From NCBI RefSeq assembly GCF_002902755.1, contig NZ_PPRS01000004.1, positions 62,001 to 126,000 of the forward strand: a stretch of 64,000 nt of DNA, in the 5' to 3' direction. The stretch comes from Mammaliicoccus lentus. Its GTDB lineage: Bacteria; Bacillota; Bacilli; Staphylococcales; Staphylococcaceae. Both the position numbers and the translations under genes were made by a program. The notes below the pieces were generated by a model. It was not told the origin of the DNA. It saw nothing but the letters and a program-made list of their open reading frames with translations, and ran no database searches. Shown piece after piece: positions 43,716-53,260 of the stretch (position 1 is the first letter of the stretch; each line of letters opens with the position of its first letter).

Positions 43716-44354
43716 TTGAAAAAATATAAAATATTGAATCAGCTGCATGAACATTATTTAGTAGCAGTAGTAAGAGGCAGTAACGAAGACGAAACGAAAA
43801 AGATTATTGACGAAATAATTAGAGGTGGATTTAAAAATATAGAGATTACATTTACTGTGCCAAATGCAGAATCTGTTATTGAAAGAGTCAATAAAGAGTA
43901 TGGAAGTGACATCGTTTTAGGTGCAGGAACAGTGTTAGATGCTACTACAGCTCGAATAGCAATAAGTAAAGGTGCTCAGTATATTGTAAGTCCTCATTTA
44001 GATACTGAAATATCTAAGGTTTGTAACATTTACTCAATACCTTATTTACCAGGGTGTAGTAGTGCATCCGAAATTATTGAAGCATTACGTTATGGATCAG
44101 ATTTAGTAAAGCTATTCCCTGGTGGACATTTGGGTGCAAGTTTCATTAAAGATATTAAAGGACCTATTCCAAATGTTGAATTAATGCCTTCAGGGGGAGT
44201 TAATTTAGAAAATATTTCAGAATGGATTGAAAAAGGTTCATTTGCAGTAGGCATTGGAAGTGATTTAACAAAAAGATTCAATGGAAATAATTATGAAGTA
44301 ATATCAGAAAAAGCAAAAGCTTATGTTGACGCTTATAGAAATAGACGAAAGTGA
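43716..44354 (+). CDS. kdgA: 2-keto-3-deoxy-6-phosphogluconate (KDPG) aldolase
   Basis: Cleaves KDPG to pyruvate and glyceraldehyde-3-phosphate, the last step of uronate breakdown. A 212-aa class I aldolase. The Schiff-base lysine is K132 in GSDLVKLFPGG and the general base E43 in NIEITFTVPNA; GAGTVLD at 69-75. TTG 43716 has CGGAGG 8-9 nt upstream. First gene of an eight-gene operon; kdgK follows after 9 bp. Confidence 0.93.
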   Translation: MKKYKILNQLHEHYLVAVVRGSNEDETKKIIDEIIRGGFKNIEITFTVPNAESVIERVNKEYGSDIVLGAGTVLDATTARIAISKGAQYIVSPHLDTEISKVCNIYSIPYLPGCSSASEIIEALRYGSDLVKLFPGGHLGASFIKDIKGPIPNVELMPSGGVNLENISEWIEKGSFAVGIGSDLTKRFNGNNYEVISEKAKAYVDAYRNRRK

Positions 44355-44363
44355 GTGGGATTG

Positions 44364-45308
44364 ATGAAATTATTCACAATAGGGGATTCGATGATTGCTA
44401 TGAACCCTAAAAACAAAGGTCCTTTAAGATTCAATCATACATTTGAAAGGACAATTGGTGGTGCAGAATTAAATGTAGCAATTGGTGCTAGTAGATTGGG
44501 ACTTGATACTACATTTTATTCAAAAGTAGGAAAAGATGAATTTGGCCAACATATTATCAATGTATTAAGAGGCGAAGGAATTGATACTGAAATAATCGAA
44601 CAAGTTAAAGAAAAATCGACTTCAGTATATTTTAAACAAATTAATGCAGATGGAAGCGGTGCTTCATTTTATTACCGAGACACTGCCCCGATTAAGGGAA
44701 TTACTCAAAAAGATCTTGAAAGTGTAGACTTTGGAAATTTTGATTACTTTCATGTTAGTGGCGTATTTGTTGCATTGTTACATCATAAAATTGATTTAAT
44801 TAAATCATTAATGAAAAAAGCACGTGCACATGATGTCAAAATCAGCTTAGATCCGAACATCCGGCTTAAAACATGGGATAAAGAAACGGCAAGTAGTTTC
44901 TTAGGAGAATTACTTCCTTATGCAGATATCTTACTCACTAGTGATGATGAACTTGAAGTATTAAAAATAGCTACGCCATTTAAAGACATAAAATCATTAT
45001 TAGAAGAATGTCATTTGGATGAAATCATTGTAAAACGTGGCCATTTATCAACGCAGTATGTAAGTAAGGATAAACAATTTGATAAAGAAGTATTTAAGGT
45101 TAACCCGATTGATACAGTAGGAGCTGGAGATGGATTTGCTAGTGGGTATTTGTATGCAATGAGTAGAGGCTATGATGCTGAAAAAAGAGTGGTTTTTGCA
45201 AATGCTGTTGGTGGCATGGTGACTGAAGTATTAGGAGATAATGAAGGTCTACCATATCTAGAACAAGTTGAGAATTTTTTAAATGATGAAAAACTAATCT
45301 TGAGATAA
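44364..45308 (+). CDS. kdgK: 2-keto-3-deoxygluconate (KDG) kinase
   Basis: PfkB-family sugar kinase of 314 aa making KDPG from KDG and ATP. N-terminal GGAELNVAIGASRLGL and the C-terminal signature DTVGAGDGFASGYL with its catalytic Asp are visible. ATG 44364 is chosen over GTG 44355; GTGGG precedes it. Lies between kdgA and a zinc dehydrogenase gene. Confidence 0.92.
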   Translation: MKLFTIGDSMIAMNPKNKGPLRFNHTFERTIGGAELNVAIGASRLGLDTTFYSKVGKDEFGQHIINVLRGEGIDTEIIEQVKEKSTSVYFKQINADGSGASFYYRDTAPIKGITQKDLESVDFGNFDYFHVSGVFVALLHHKIDLIKSLMKKARAHDVKISLDPNIRLKTWDKETASSFLGELLPYADILLTSDDELEVLKIATPFKDIKSLLEECHLDEIIVKRGHLSTQYVSKDKQFDKEVFKVNPIDTVGAGDGFASGYLYAMSRGYDAEKRVVFANAVGGMVTEVLGDNEGLPYLEQVENFLNDEKLILR

Positions 45309-45322
45309 AAGAAGGGTGAAAA

Positions 45323-46339
45323 ATGAAAGCAGCTAGAGTGATAGATAAAAATGAAATTGTTATAGAAGAAATTGATAAGCCTGTACCAGATGAAAGCAAG
45401 AATATATTAGTTAGAACTAAAAAAGTTGGTATATGTGGTTCAGATAGACATATTTTACACGGAACTAATCCATTAGCTACGATACCACGAGTAGTAGGTC
45501 ACGAAGTAGTGGGTGTAGTAGAAGAAGTTTATGGAAAGTCTGAACTAAATGTGGGAGACCATGTAGTTGTTGAACCTATAACACCATGTGGTGAATGTTA
45601 TGCATGTAAAAAAGACAGACCAAATGTATGTCAAAACTTAGTAGTGTTTGGTGTTCATGAAGACGGAGGGATGAGAGAATTCTTTATTGCTAATGAGAAA
45701 CAATTACATAAAGTTCATCAAGATGTTCCGTTTGAAAAAAGTGTTTTAATTGAGCCACTAACTATAGGTGCACAAGCCACGAGTAGAGGAGATTTACAAG
45801 ATGGAGATACAGTACTAATTCAAGGTGCAGGCCCGATAGGATTGTGCATTCTAAAATACGCTAAGTTGAAAGATGTAACGGTATATATTTCTGATTTAGA
45901 TCAATCAAGATTAGATTATGCTAAAAAACAAGGTGCTGATGTTGCGATAAACGTACAAAACTTAGATTTAATCAAAGAAATTAATAAATTAACAGACGGT
46001 GAAGGCGTTAATGTATCAATCGATGCAGTTTGTATGCCAAAAACTTTTGAGTTAAGTATTGATGTTGCTTCGGCTGCGGGTAGGGTTGTTGTTCTAGGGT
46101 TTGATGAAAAACCGGCCAATATTACACAAATGCCAATTACTAAAAATGAATTAACAATTGTGGGTTCAAGATTACAAACTTATAAATTTAAAGATGTAAT
46201 TGAAAATATGGAACAACATAAATTTGATGATTTTGATTTAGTTACTCATCAGTATGATTTGAATCAAGTGAAAGAAGCATTCCAATTTATAGATGAACAT
46301 CCGGATCAAGTTAAAAAAGCAATTATCAATTTCAATTAA
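45323..46339 (+). CDS. Zinc-dependent medium-chain dehydrogenase, RspB/LgoD-like (hexonate 5-dehydrogenase candidate)
   Basis: A 338-aa MDR dehydrogenase. Catalytic zinc residues C38, H60, E61 (GICGSD; VVGHEVVG) and structural zinc cysteines C89, C92, C95, C103 are all present. GAGPIGL near 169 is the NAD site. The GVHEDGG signature (110-116) and C-terminal plan resemble E. coli RspB and LgoD/YjjN, which oxidise L-gulonate to D-fructuronate and L-galactonate to D-tagaturonate. Position between kdgK and uxuA fits such a feed-in step. B. subtilis YjmD is another comparable locus member. Exact substrate is inference. Confidence 0.82.
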   Translation: MKAARVIDKNEIVIEEIDKPVPDESKNILVRTKKVGICGSDRHILHGTNPLATIPRVVGHEVVGVVEEVYGKSELNVGDHVVVEPITPCGECYACKKDRPNVCQNLVVFGVHEDGGMREFFIANEKQLHKVHQDVPFEKSVLIEPLTIGAQATSRGDLQDGDTVLIQGAGPIGLCILKYAKLKDVTVYISDLDQSRLDYAKKQGADVAINVQNLDLIKEINKLTDGEGVNVSIDAVCMPKTFELSIDVASAAGRVVVLGFDEKPANITQMPITKNELTIVGSRLQTYKFKDVIENMEQHKFDDFDLVTHQYDLNQVKEAFQFIDEHPDQVKKAIINFN

Positions 46340-46357
46340 ACAGGGGAGATGATGACA

Positions 46358-47440
46358 ATGGAAATGACTTTTCGTTGGTATGGAAGAAATAACGATACAA
46401 TTTCGTTAGAAGATATTAAACAAATACCTAATACAACTGGGATAGTGTGGGCTTTGCATGAGAAACCAGTTGGTGCTGTATGGGAGAAAGAAGAAATTAA
46501 AGAAGAAGTTGAATTTATAGAATCACATGGATTTAACGCTAAAGTTGTAGAAAGCGTTAACGTTCATGAATCAATAAAATTAGGTAACAGTGAACGTGAC
46601 GAACTTATTGAGAATTATAAAAAAACTATAGAGAATTTAGCTGAATATGGTGTAGAAGTAATCTGTTACAACTTTATGCCAATATTTGATTGGACAAGAA
46701 CAGATATGTTCCATCCACTTGAAGATGGTTCTACAGCTTTATATTTTGATTATGAAAAAGTGAAAAGTTTAGACCCTAGAGAGTTGATTGAAACAGTTTC
46801 GAGTTCTAGTAATAATTTAACGATGCCGGGTTGGGAAAAAGAAAAGCTCGACCAAATTTCTGAATTATTTGAAGCTTATAAGAGTGTGGATGAAGAAAAA
46901 CTTTGGGAAAACTTTAGTTACTTCATAAACGCTATCATACCAACTGCTGAACGTTGCGGTATAAAAATGGCGATACACCCAGATGATCCTCCATATTCTA
47001 TATTTAATTTGCCACGTATTATCACAGGAGCAGAAAGTTATGAAAGAATGTTTGAAATCAATGATAGTCCTAATAATGCGATAACTTTATGTACTGGTTC
47101 GATGGGAGCTTCTAAGAAGAATGATATGGCTGAAATAGCAGAAAAATACCATAAGCATGCTCCATTTATGCATATTAGGAATGTTCACATTTCAGATGAT
47201 GGTAGTTTTGTTGAGACTTCTCATTATACAGAAGATGGTGATATAGATATCAAACAAATTATGAAACATTTATCAAATTCTGATTATAAAGGTTATATTC
47301 GACCAGACCACGGAAGACACTTGTGGAAAGAAGAATGTCGTCCAGGATACGGTTTATATGACAGAGCATTAGGTATTATGTACCTTAATGGGCTTTGGGA
47401 TGCATATCAACTTGAAAAAGAGGGTGAAAGAAATGTTTAG
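46358..47440 (+). CDS. uxuA: D-mannonate dehydratase
   Basis: Dehydrates D-mannonate to KDG. A 360-aa TIM-barrel enzyme needing Mn2+/Fe2+. Typical N-terminus MEMTFRWYGRNNDTISLEDI, metal-site regions KMAIHPDDPPYSIFNLPRI and FMHIRNVHISDDGSF, and RPDHGRHLW near the end. ATG 46358 (GGGGAG 9 nt upstream) is chosen over ATG 46349, which overlaps that site. It overlaps uxuB by 8 bp. Confidence 0.94.
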   Translation: MEMTFRWYGRNNDTISLEDIKQIPNTTGIVWALHEKPVGAVWEKEEIKEEVEFIESHGFNAKVVESVNVHESIKLGNSERDELIENYKKTIENLAEYGVEVICYNFMPIFDWTRTDMFHPLEDGSTALYFDYEKVKSLDPRELIETVSSSSNNLTMPGWEKEKLDQISELFEAYKSVDEEKLWENFSYFINAIIPTAERCGIKMAIHPDDPPYSIFNLPRIITGAESYERMFEINDSPNNAITLCTGSMGASKKNDMAEIAEKYHKHAPFMHIRNVHISDDGSFVETSHYTEDGDIDIKQIMKHLSNSDYKGYIRPDHGRHLWKEECRPGYGLYDRALGIMYLNGLWDAYQLEKEGERNV

Positions 47441-48266
47441 TAAACACGAAAACTTAAAAGGTAAAGTTATTGTAATTACCGGTGGAAGTGGAGTGCTTTG
47501 TCGCACAATAGCAAAGGCATTAGCAAAACAAGATATGAAAATTGCAATTTTGAACCGTACCTTTGAAAAAGGCGCGCAAATTGTTAAAGAAATCGAACAA
47601 GAAGGCGGAACAGCAAATAATTACTCAGCAGATGTTACAAGTGAAGAAGATTTAGTTAAAGCAAAAGAAGCAATCTTAACTGATTATGGACAAATTGACT
47701 ATTTAATAAACGGAGCGGGCGGAAATCATCCAGATGCTATAACTGAAGGTGAAGCATATGATTCAAAAGATAAGAAAAACTTTTTTAGTTTAGAAAAAAG
47801 TGGGTTTGAACAAGTGTTTAATAATAATTTTATTGGTTCATTTGTTGCAGCAAAAGTGTTTGGAGAAGAATTATTGAAGTCAGAACATGCAGGCATAATC
47901 AATTTTTCATCTATGAGTGCCTATTCACCAATGACTAAAGTACCAGCTTATAGTGCAGCTAAAGCAGCTATTAATAATTTCACTCAGTGGTTAGCAGTTT
48001 ATTTTGCAGAAGAAGATATACGAGTCAACGCAATAGCACCAGGATTTTTCTTAACAGAACAAAATAAAGATTTACTTTTAAACGAAGATGGTAGTCTAAC
48101 CGAGCGTTCAAATAAAATTATAAGCCAAACACCACTAGGCCAATTCGGAGAACCAGAAGCATTAATTGGTACAACTTTATGGTTATTAGATAAAGAATAC
48201 TCTTCTTTTGTAAATGGTATAACTGTACCTGTTGATGGCGGATTTATGGCTTATTCTGGTGTTTAA
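47433..48266 (+). CDS. uxuB: D-mannonate oxidoreductase (fructuronate reductase), SDR type
   Basis: Reduces D-fructuronate to D-mannonate with NAD(P)H. A 277-aa short-chain dehydrogenase of the B. subtilis UxuB/YjmF type rather than the long E. coli type. The cofactor loop is VITGGSGVLCRTIAKAL, where VLC replaces the usual GIG as is characteristic of this subfamily. Catalytic YSAAK is present (about 171-175). ATG 47433 has GAGGGTG upstream and lies inside the uxuA 3' end. Confidence 0.9.
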   Translation: MFSKHENLKGKVIVITGGSGVLCRTIAKALAKQDMKIAILNRTFEKGAQIVKEIEQEGGTANNYSADVTSEEDLVKAKEAILTDYGQIDYLINGAGGNHPDAITEGEAYDSKDKKNFFSLEKSGFEQVFNNNFIGSFVAAKVFGEELLKSEHAGIINFSSMSAYSPMTKVPAYSAAKAAINNFTQWLAVYFAEEDIRVNAIAPGFFLTEQNKDLLLNEDGSLTERSNKIISQTPLGQFGEPEALIGTTLWLLDKEYSSFVNGITVPVDGGFMAYSGV

Positions 48267-48282
48267 TTAAGGGGATGAAAAT

Positions 48283-49530
48283 ATGGGGAAAATAAACAAA
48301 GATGGAAAAATAATTTTAGTATTTCTTTTTCTAGCAGGTGTGATTAATTATCTAGATAGATCTGCTCTTTCAGTAGCAGCACCATTTATACAATCTGATT
48401 TACATTTGACTCCAGGTCAAATGGGAATAATTTTTAGTAGTTTTTCCATTGGGTATGCAGTGTTTAATTTCGTTGGGGGCATAGCTTCAGATAAATTCGG
48501 AGCCAAAATAACATTATTTGTTGCGATGATAGTTTGGTCATTATTTAGTGGAGCAATTGTCTTAGTAGTAGGTTTTGTGAGCTTATTTATAGTCAGGGTT
48601 CTTTTTGGTATGGGAGAAGGCCCATTAAGTGCCACTATCAACAAAATGGTGAATAATTGGTATCCACCTTCTAAAAGAGCTACTGCAGTTGGTTTAGCTA
48701 ATAGTGGTACGCCATTAGGTGGCGCAATATCTGGACCAATAGTAGGATTTATAGCATTACATTTAGGATGGAGGGTATCTTTCGTAGCTATCATGATTAT
48801 TGGTATTGTTTGGGCAATCTCTTGGTGGTTCTTTGCGAAAGAAAAACCTGATCGTATAGAAGAAACAACAATAGATAAAAAAGCAGAAATAGCTCCAGTT
48901 GTAACATTTAAATTAGGATTTTACTTAAAAAATCCGACTGTACTTTTCACGGCATTTGCATTTTTTGCTTATAACTATATTTTATTCTTCTTCTTAACTT
49001 GGTTTCCTAGTTATTTAGTAAACGCTAGAAATTTAAGTGTAGAAAATATGAGTTTAATTACAGTAATACCATGGTTACTTGGTTTCTTAGGTCTAGCTTT
49101 AAGTGGTATCGTATCAGATTTTGTTTATAAACACACAGTTCAAAAAGGTGTTTTATTCTCAAGAAAAGTTGTTCTTGTAGTTTGTTTATTTATCTCTGCA
49201 GTTTGTATAGGAATATCAGGTATTGTTACCACTACGGTTGGAGCAGTAACTTTAGTTGCGTTATCAGTACTATTCTTGTATTTAACTGGCGCAATATATT
49301 GGGCGATTGTACAGGATGTTGTAGATAGTAATAATGTAGGTTCAGTTGGTGGTTTCATGCATTTATTAGCTAACACAGCAGGTATTATTGGTCCTACTGT
49401 AACAGGTTATATTATTCAAACTACTGGAACTTATACAGCGGCATTTTTATTGGCAGGTGGGTTAGCAGTAGTAGCCTCAATTGCAGTTATTTTCTTTGTG
49501 AAACCAATAGCAAAGCCAGAAGAAGCATAA
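48283..49530 (+). CDS. exuT: MFS transporter of the hexuronate/ACS type (ExuT-like)
   Basis: A 415-aa, 12-helix anion:cation symporter. NYLDRSALSVAAPFIQ near residue 23 is the signature of the ACS family (ExuT, GudP, DgoT), and GMGEGPLSATINKMVNNWYPPSKRA near 108-132 is its usual motif. It imports acidic sugars such as hexuronates or hexonates with H+. Placed between uxuB and uxaE, so it supplies this pathway. ExuT is the likely name but aldonate specificity is equally possible. Confidence 0.85.
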   Translation: MGKINKDGKIILVFLFLAGVINYLDRSALSVAAPFIQSDLHLTPGQMGIIFSSFSIGYAVFNFVGGIASDKFGAKITLFVAMIVWSLFSGAIVLVVGFVSLFIVRVLFGMGEGPLSATINKMVNNWYPPSKRATAVGLANSGTPLGGAISGPIVGFIALHLGWRVSFVAIMIIGIVWAISWWFFAKEKPDRIEETTIDKKAEIAPVVTFKLGFYLKNPTVLFTAFAFFAYNYILFFFLTWFPSYLVNARNLSVENMSLITVIPWLLGFLGLALSGIVSDFVYKHTVQKGVLFSRKVVLVVCLFISAVCIGISGIVTTTVGAVTLVALSVLFLYLTGAIYWAIVQDVVDSNNVGSVGGFMHLLANTAGIIGPTVTGYIIQTTGTYTAAFLLAGGLAVVASIAVIFFVKPIAKPEEA

Positions 49531-49556
49531 GCATATTTTAAAAAGGGGAATATTTA

Positions 49557-51056
49557 ATGGATAATTTATTAGAAATAATTGAACCATTGAAAAATAAAAA
49601 AATACCAATTTCAAATGAAATAAAGATATACAAAAGTTCTTTGCACAACTATGAAGAAACAAATTTCATTATGGTTAAATATGATGGAATTAAATATATA
49701 ATAGCTGTCGGAGAAGGCTCTCTATTTAATGATTTAACAGGTGAATTAATTAGAAATGACGCAAAATTATGTGACTTAAGTCATGAGAACAGATTAGTTT
49801 TAAATGATTATTTTGAGTTTACGAAACCTCAAGCTTTTGGTAGAAAACAAACAACGATAGGTCTGGGAGATAGATTAGGGGTAGCAACCCCAGGCCACGT
49901 CTTGGCAATGAATAAAACTGATGCAAAACCTATTTTTGCTCAACAAAGTATTAGAGAATTAGATTTAACAAACCGGTCAATGGAAGATGTTATAGATAAA
50001 GCAGCATTCGGAGCTATTCAAGAAGGATATGATGGCGGTTATGGAGCAGATGGAGATCATTTAAAGAAAGAAAAGGATATTGAACATGAATTAAAATTAG
50101 GAATTTCTATGCTTACTTTGGATTGTTCGGATTATATAAGAAAAGATATAAACTTAGATGATGAATCCGATATTGAAAGTGCATATAATCGATTAGATGA
50201 CGAGACTAGAAAATACTATGAAAATAAATATCTAGACAAAACTTTCAAAGTTAATAATGAGTCACTTGATTTTACTAAACCAGACCTTATGAAAGTTGTT
50301 GTAGTTTATACTAAAGCACTAGAATATATGGTTCATGTTTATAAAACTTATATTAAAACTTTAGACAGAGATATCGATTTCGAAATCTCTATAGATGAAA
50401 CGAAGACAATTACATCTCCATTTGATCATTTCTTTGTCGCACAAGAATTATATGACCAAGGTGTTGAGGTAACAAGTTTAGCTCCGAGATTTTGTGGAGA
50501 ATTTCAAAAAGGTATTGATTATATAGGTGACATAAAACAATTTGAAAAAGATTTAAAAATTCATGCACTAATTGCTAATCACTTTCAATATAAATTAAGT
50601 ATACATTCTGGTAGTGACAAATTTTCAGTATTTCCTTTAATAAATGAAAAAACTAAGGAGCTATTTCACCTTAAAACTGCAGGAACTAATTGGTTAGAAG
50701 CTATAAGATTAATATCAATATATAAACCAGAATTATATAAAGAACTACATGAATATTCTTTTGATTATTTCCCTGAAACTCAAAAGTATTATCACATTAC
50801 CCCTGATATTGATAATATTACACCGATAAAAGATTTAGAAGAAGCAGAATATCGAACATACTTAGAAGATGATAATGCTCGACAAGTTTTACATGTTTCT
50901 TATGGATTATTATTAACTGCTAAAAATGAAAAACATGAATATTTATTCAAAAAAGATATATATAATGTTTTAGAAAAATATGAAGACGAATATTATCAAT
51001 TATTAAATAAACATATCGGTCATCATCTAGAATTATTAAATATAATTTCTAAATAA
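49557..51056 (+). CDS. uxaE: D-tagaturonate 3-epimerase (UxaE family)
   Basis: A 499-aa enzyme that interconverts D-tagaturonate and D-fructuronate, merging galacturonate/galactonate carbon with the glucuronate branch. Family-specific segments are visible: TIGLGDRLGVATPGHVLAM (about 101-119), AQQSIRELDLTNRSMEDVID (about 127-146) and QEGYDGGYGADGDHLKKE with the metal-binding Asp/His. With uxaE present, UxaB and UxaA are not needed. No uxaC lies in the window. ATG 49557 follows AAGGGG. Confidence 0.88.
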   Translation: MDNLLEIIEPLKNKKIPISNEIKIYKSSLHNYEETNFIMVKYDGIKYIIAVGEGSLFNDLTGELIRNDAKLCDLSHENRLVLNDYFEFTKPQAFGRKQTTIGLGDRLGVATPGHVLAMNKTDAKPIFAQQSIRELDLTNRSMEDVIDKAAFGAIQEGYDGGYGADGDHLKKEKDIEHELKLGISMLTLDCSDYIRKDINLDDESDIESAYNRLDDETRKYYENKYLDKTFKVNNESLDFTKPDLMKVVVVYTKALEYMVHVYKTYIKTLDRDIDFEISIDETKTITSPFDHFFVAQELYDQGVEVTSLAPRFCGEFQKGIDYIGDIKQFEKDLKIHALIANHFQYKLSIHSGSDKFSVFPLINEKTKELFHLKTAGTNWLEAIRLISIYKPELYKELHEYSFDYFPETQKYYHITPDIDNITPIKDLEEAEYRTYLEDDNARQVLHVSYGLLLTAKNEKHEYLFKKDIYNVLEKYEDEYYQLLNKHIGHHLELLNIISK

Positions 51057-51077
51057 TAGAGAAAGAAAGTGAATATT

Positions 51078-52082
51078 ATGAAGTCAATAATTTGTGAAGA
51101 ACCAGGGAAAATGGTTATTAAAAATGAACAATTAAATGAAGACATTCCCGATGATCATGTTCTGATTAAAATAAAATATATAGGAATATGTGGTACTGAT
51201 ATTCATGCATACGGAGGGAATCAGCCATTCTTCGAATACCCTAGAATTTTAGGACATGAATTATCAGGAGAAGTGGAAAAAATAGGCGAATTAGTGAAAG
51301 ATTTTCAACATGGAGATAAAGTCACAATTATTCCCTATGTATCTTGTGGATATTGTCTGTCATGTGTAAATGACAAACCTAATTGTTGTGAAAACATCGA
51401 AGTAATAGGGGTCCATAGAGATGGGGGGATGACTGGATATTTAGCTGTACCTCAGCAAAATGTTATAAAAATAAATGATTTACCTTTGAAAATGGGGGCT
51501 ATGATTGAGCCATTGAGCATTGGTGCACATGGTGTCAGAAGAGCGAATATTCAGCAAGAAGAAACTGTATTAGTAGTTGGTGCTGGACCAATAGGTTTAG
51601 GTGTTGCAAGGTTTTCTAAGCTACAAGGCGCAAAAGTAATAGTTGTGGATTTGAGTGAAGAAAGGTTGGAATTTTGTCAGGAATGGTCTGAATGTGATGA
51701 AGTCATAAAATCAAATGAAAATATCATAGAGGATATTAAGACAATAAATGACGATGAATTACCAACAGTCGTATTTGATGCAACTGGTAACAAAAATTCA
51801 ATGGAACAAGCATTCAATTATGTAAACCATGGCGGTAGAATTGTATATGCAGGATTAGTTAAAGATAATATACAATTTGTAGATCCTGATTTCCATGCAA
51901 AAGAGATTACTTTAATGGCTAGTAGAAACGCTACTTTGGCAGATTTTGATTTTGTTATAAATCAAATAAGAGATGGAAAAATACAGGAAAGTTATTTCAC
52001 AAAAGAACTAGGATTTGAAAATACTCTAGACTTCTTTGAACAAGGTGTTTTTAAAACAAACAAGACTGTTATAGAAATATAA
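51078..52082 (+). CDS. Second zinc-dependent medium-chain dehydrogenase, RspB/LgoD-like
   Basis: A 334-aa MDR enzyme homologous to the one at 45323. Catalytic zinc C38, H60, E61 and structural C90, C93, C96, C104 are intact; GVHRDGGM at 111-118 is the subgroup motif and GAGPIGLG the NAD site. ATG 51078 (MKSIICEEPG) is chosen over GTG 51069. The two paralogues differ clearly in sequence, which suggests two hexonate substrates, for example L-gulonate and L-galactonate. Last gene of the operon; terminator at 52136. Confidence 0.82.
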   Translation: MKSIICEEPGKMVIKNEQLNEDIPDDHVLIKIKYIGICGTDIHAYGGNQPFFEYPRILGHELSGEVEKIGELVKDFQHGDKVTIIPYVSCGYCLSCVNDKPNCCENIEVIGVHRDGGMTGYLAVPQQNVIKINDLPLKMGAMIEPLSIGAHGVRRANIQQEETVLVVGAGPIGLGVARFSKLQGAKVIVVDLSEERLEFCQEWSECDEVIKSNENIIEDIKTINDDELPTVVFDATGNKNSMEQAFNYVNHGGRIVYAGLVKDNIQFVDPDFHAKEITLMASRNATLADFDFVINQIRDGKIQESYFTKELGFENTLDFFEQGVFKTNKTVIEI

Positions 52083-52135
52083 AGTTGCTAGAAAGGTCAC
52101 TACTTAATAAGTGAATATCAAACGATTTTAAATAG

Positions 52136-52175
52136 AAAACCTCACCTGTTGAAAAATCAATAGAGTGAGGTTTTG
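52136..52175. terminator. Terminator of the kdgA-adh operon
   Basis: 10-bp stem AAAACCTCAC/GTGAGGTTTT (52136-52145 / 52165-52174), 19-nt loop, T-rich on both strands; serves the converging LDH2-type gene too. Confidence 0.7.
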
Positions 52176-52217
52176 AATATGAATAGGCGGTTTATATTTT
52201 AGATATTCTTAGCTTTA

Positions 52218-53234
52218 TTAAATATTTATTTCATTTTTAATAAATTCATAAACATTTTCAGAAAGTTGAATCCCATGTATTTTATTATTTTTTTCATTTA
52301 TTTTTTCAATATCGCCTGGGACTAAAACTTCTTTAATACCATTAGATGGTTTTACTTGTTTTATTTCTTGAGTCATTTGTATCAATCTATTTGTAAAATC
52401 ATCTATAGATACAAATTTTGAAGGGTCAATTAATATAAAGAAATGACCTAATTCTCTGTTTTTATTATAATCTCCATACATTTTTGTTATGTGTGGACCA
52501 AATGCAGATCCACTTAATAAAGAAGAAAAGATTTCGACAACCATAGCTAAACCGTAACCTTTAGGTCCACCAAATGGAGTTAAATATGCTACTTTATCAG
52601 GGTCATTTGTTGTATTTCCTTCAGAATCTACACCCCAACCATCCGGAATAGTTTTATTGTTATTCTGTGAGTTTAAAATTTTACCTAGAGCGACAGTACT
52701 AGTTGCGAAATCTAAAATGACATTATCATCTTTAGACATAGGAAAACCAAATGCTATAGGATTTGTACCAAAATAAGGCTCTTTTCCACCAAATGGTATT
52801 ACACTACTATCAGTATGAGTCATAGCAATACCAATAAGTTTCTTGTTTGCAATTTTATCGACAAAATAAGATAAAGCACCACAGTGACTGCTGTTTTTAA
52901 CAGCTACTGCAGAAATACCATTGTCTAAGCATAATTCGACACCTTTTTCTACTGCTTGATTAGATATATAATGACCAAATCCATTATCCCCGTCCATAAT
53001 TCCAGTAGACTTTGATGTAGTTTCAAATTGGACTTTTGGATTAGTGTTTATCCCTCCAGATGAAATTCTTTTAATATAATGTTCTAACCTAAGTACACCA
53101 TGAGAATCTACTCCTCTTAAATTTGCATGTACTAAAACATCAGCAATAACTTTAGCATGTTCTTCTGGAACATCGTACTTTTGGAAAACTTTCATAGTAT
53201 AATCAAATAAATCTTGATAATTGACTGTATACAA
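52218..53234 (-). CDS. Malate/L-lactate dehydrogenase (LDH2/MDH2) family oxidoreductase, YiaK/AllD-like
   Basis: A 338-aa NAD(P)-dependent 2-hydroxyacid dehydrogenase with the family fold: NLRGVDSHGVLRL (38-50), NSSHCGALSYFVDKI (about 113-127, with the catalytic His) and YFGTNPIAFGFP (about 153-164). Relatives reduce 2,3-diketo-L-gulonate (YiaK) or oxidise ureidoglycolate (AllD). Its promoter carries the same cre site and 16-bp motif as kdgA, so a sugar-acid substrate is most likely. TTG 53234 with AAGGGGATG upstream. Confidence 0.82.
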   Translation of the reverse strand: MYTVNYQDLFDYTMKVFQKYDVPEEHAKVIADVLVHANLRGVDSHGVLRLEHYIKRISSGGINTNPKVQFETTSKSTGIMDGDNGFGHYISNQAVEKGVELCLDNGISAVAVKNSSHCGALSYFVDKIANKKLIGIAMTHTDSSVIPFGGKEPYFGTNPIAFGFPMSKDDNVILDFATSTVALGKILNSQNNNKTIPDGWGVDSEGNTTNDPDKVAYLTPFGGPKGYGLAMVVEIFSSLLSGSAFGPHITKMYGDYNKNRELGHFFILIDPSKFVSIDDFTNRLIQMTQEIKQVKPSNGIKEVLVPGDIEKINEKNNKIHGIQLSENVYEFIKNEINI

Positions 53235-53260
53235 ATGCTCATCCCCTTAAATTTACAGTT

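Noticed and set aside
48417-48794. 125-aa minus-strand open frame inside the ExuT-like gene
   Set aside because: Antisense shadow without a ribosome site.
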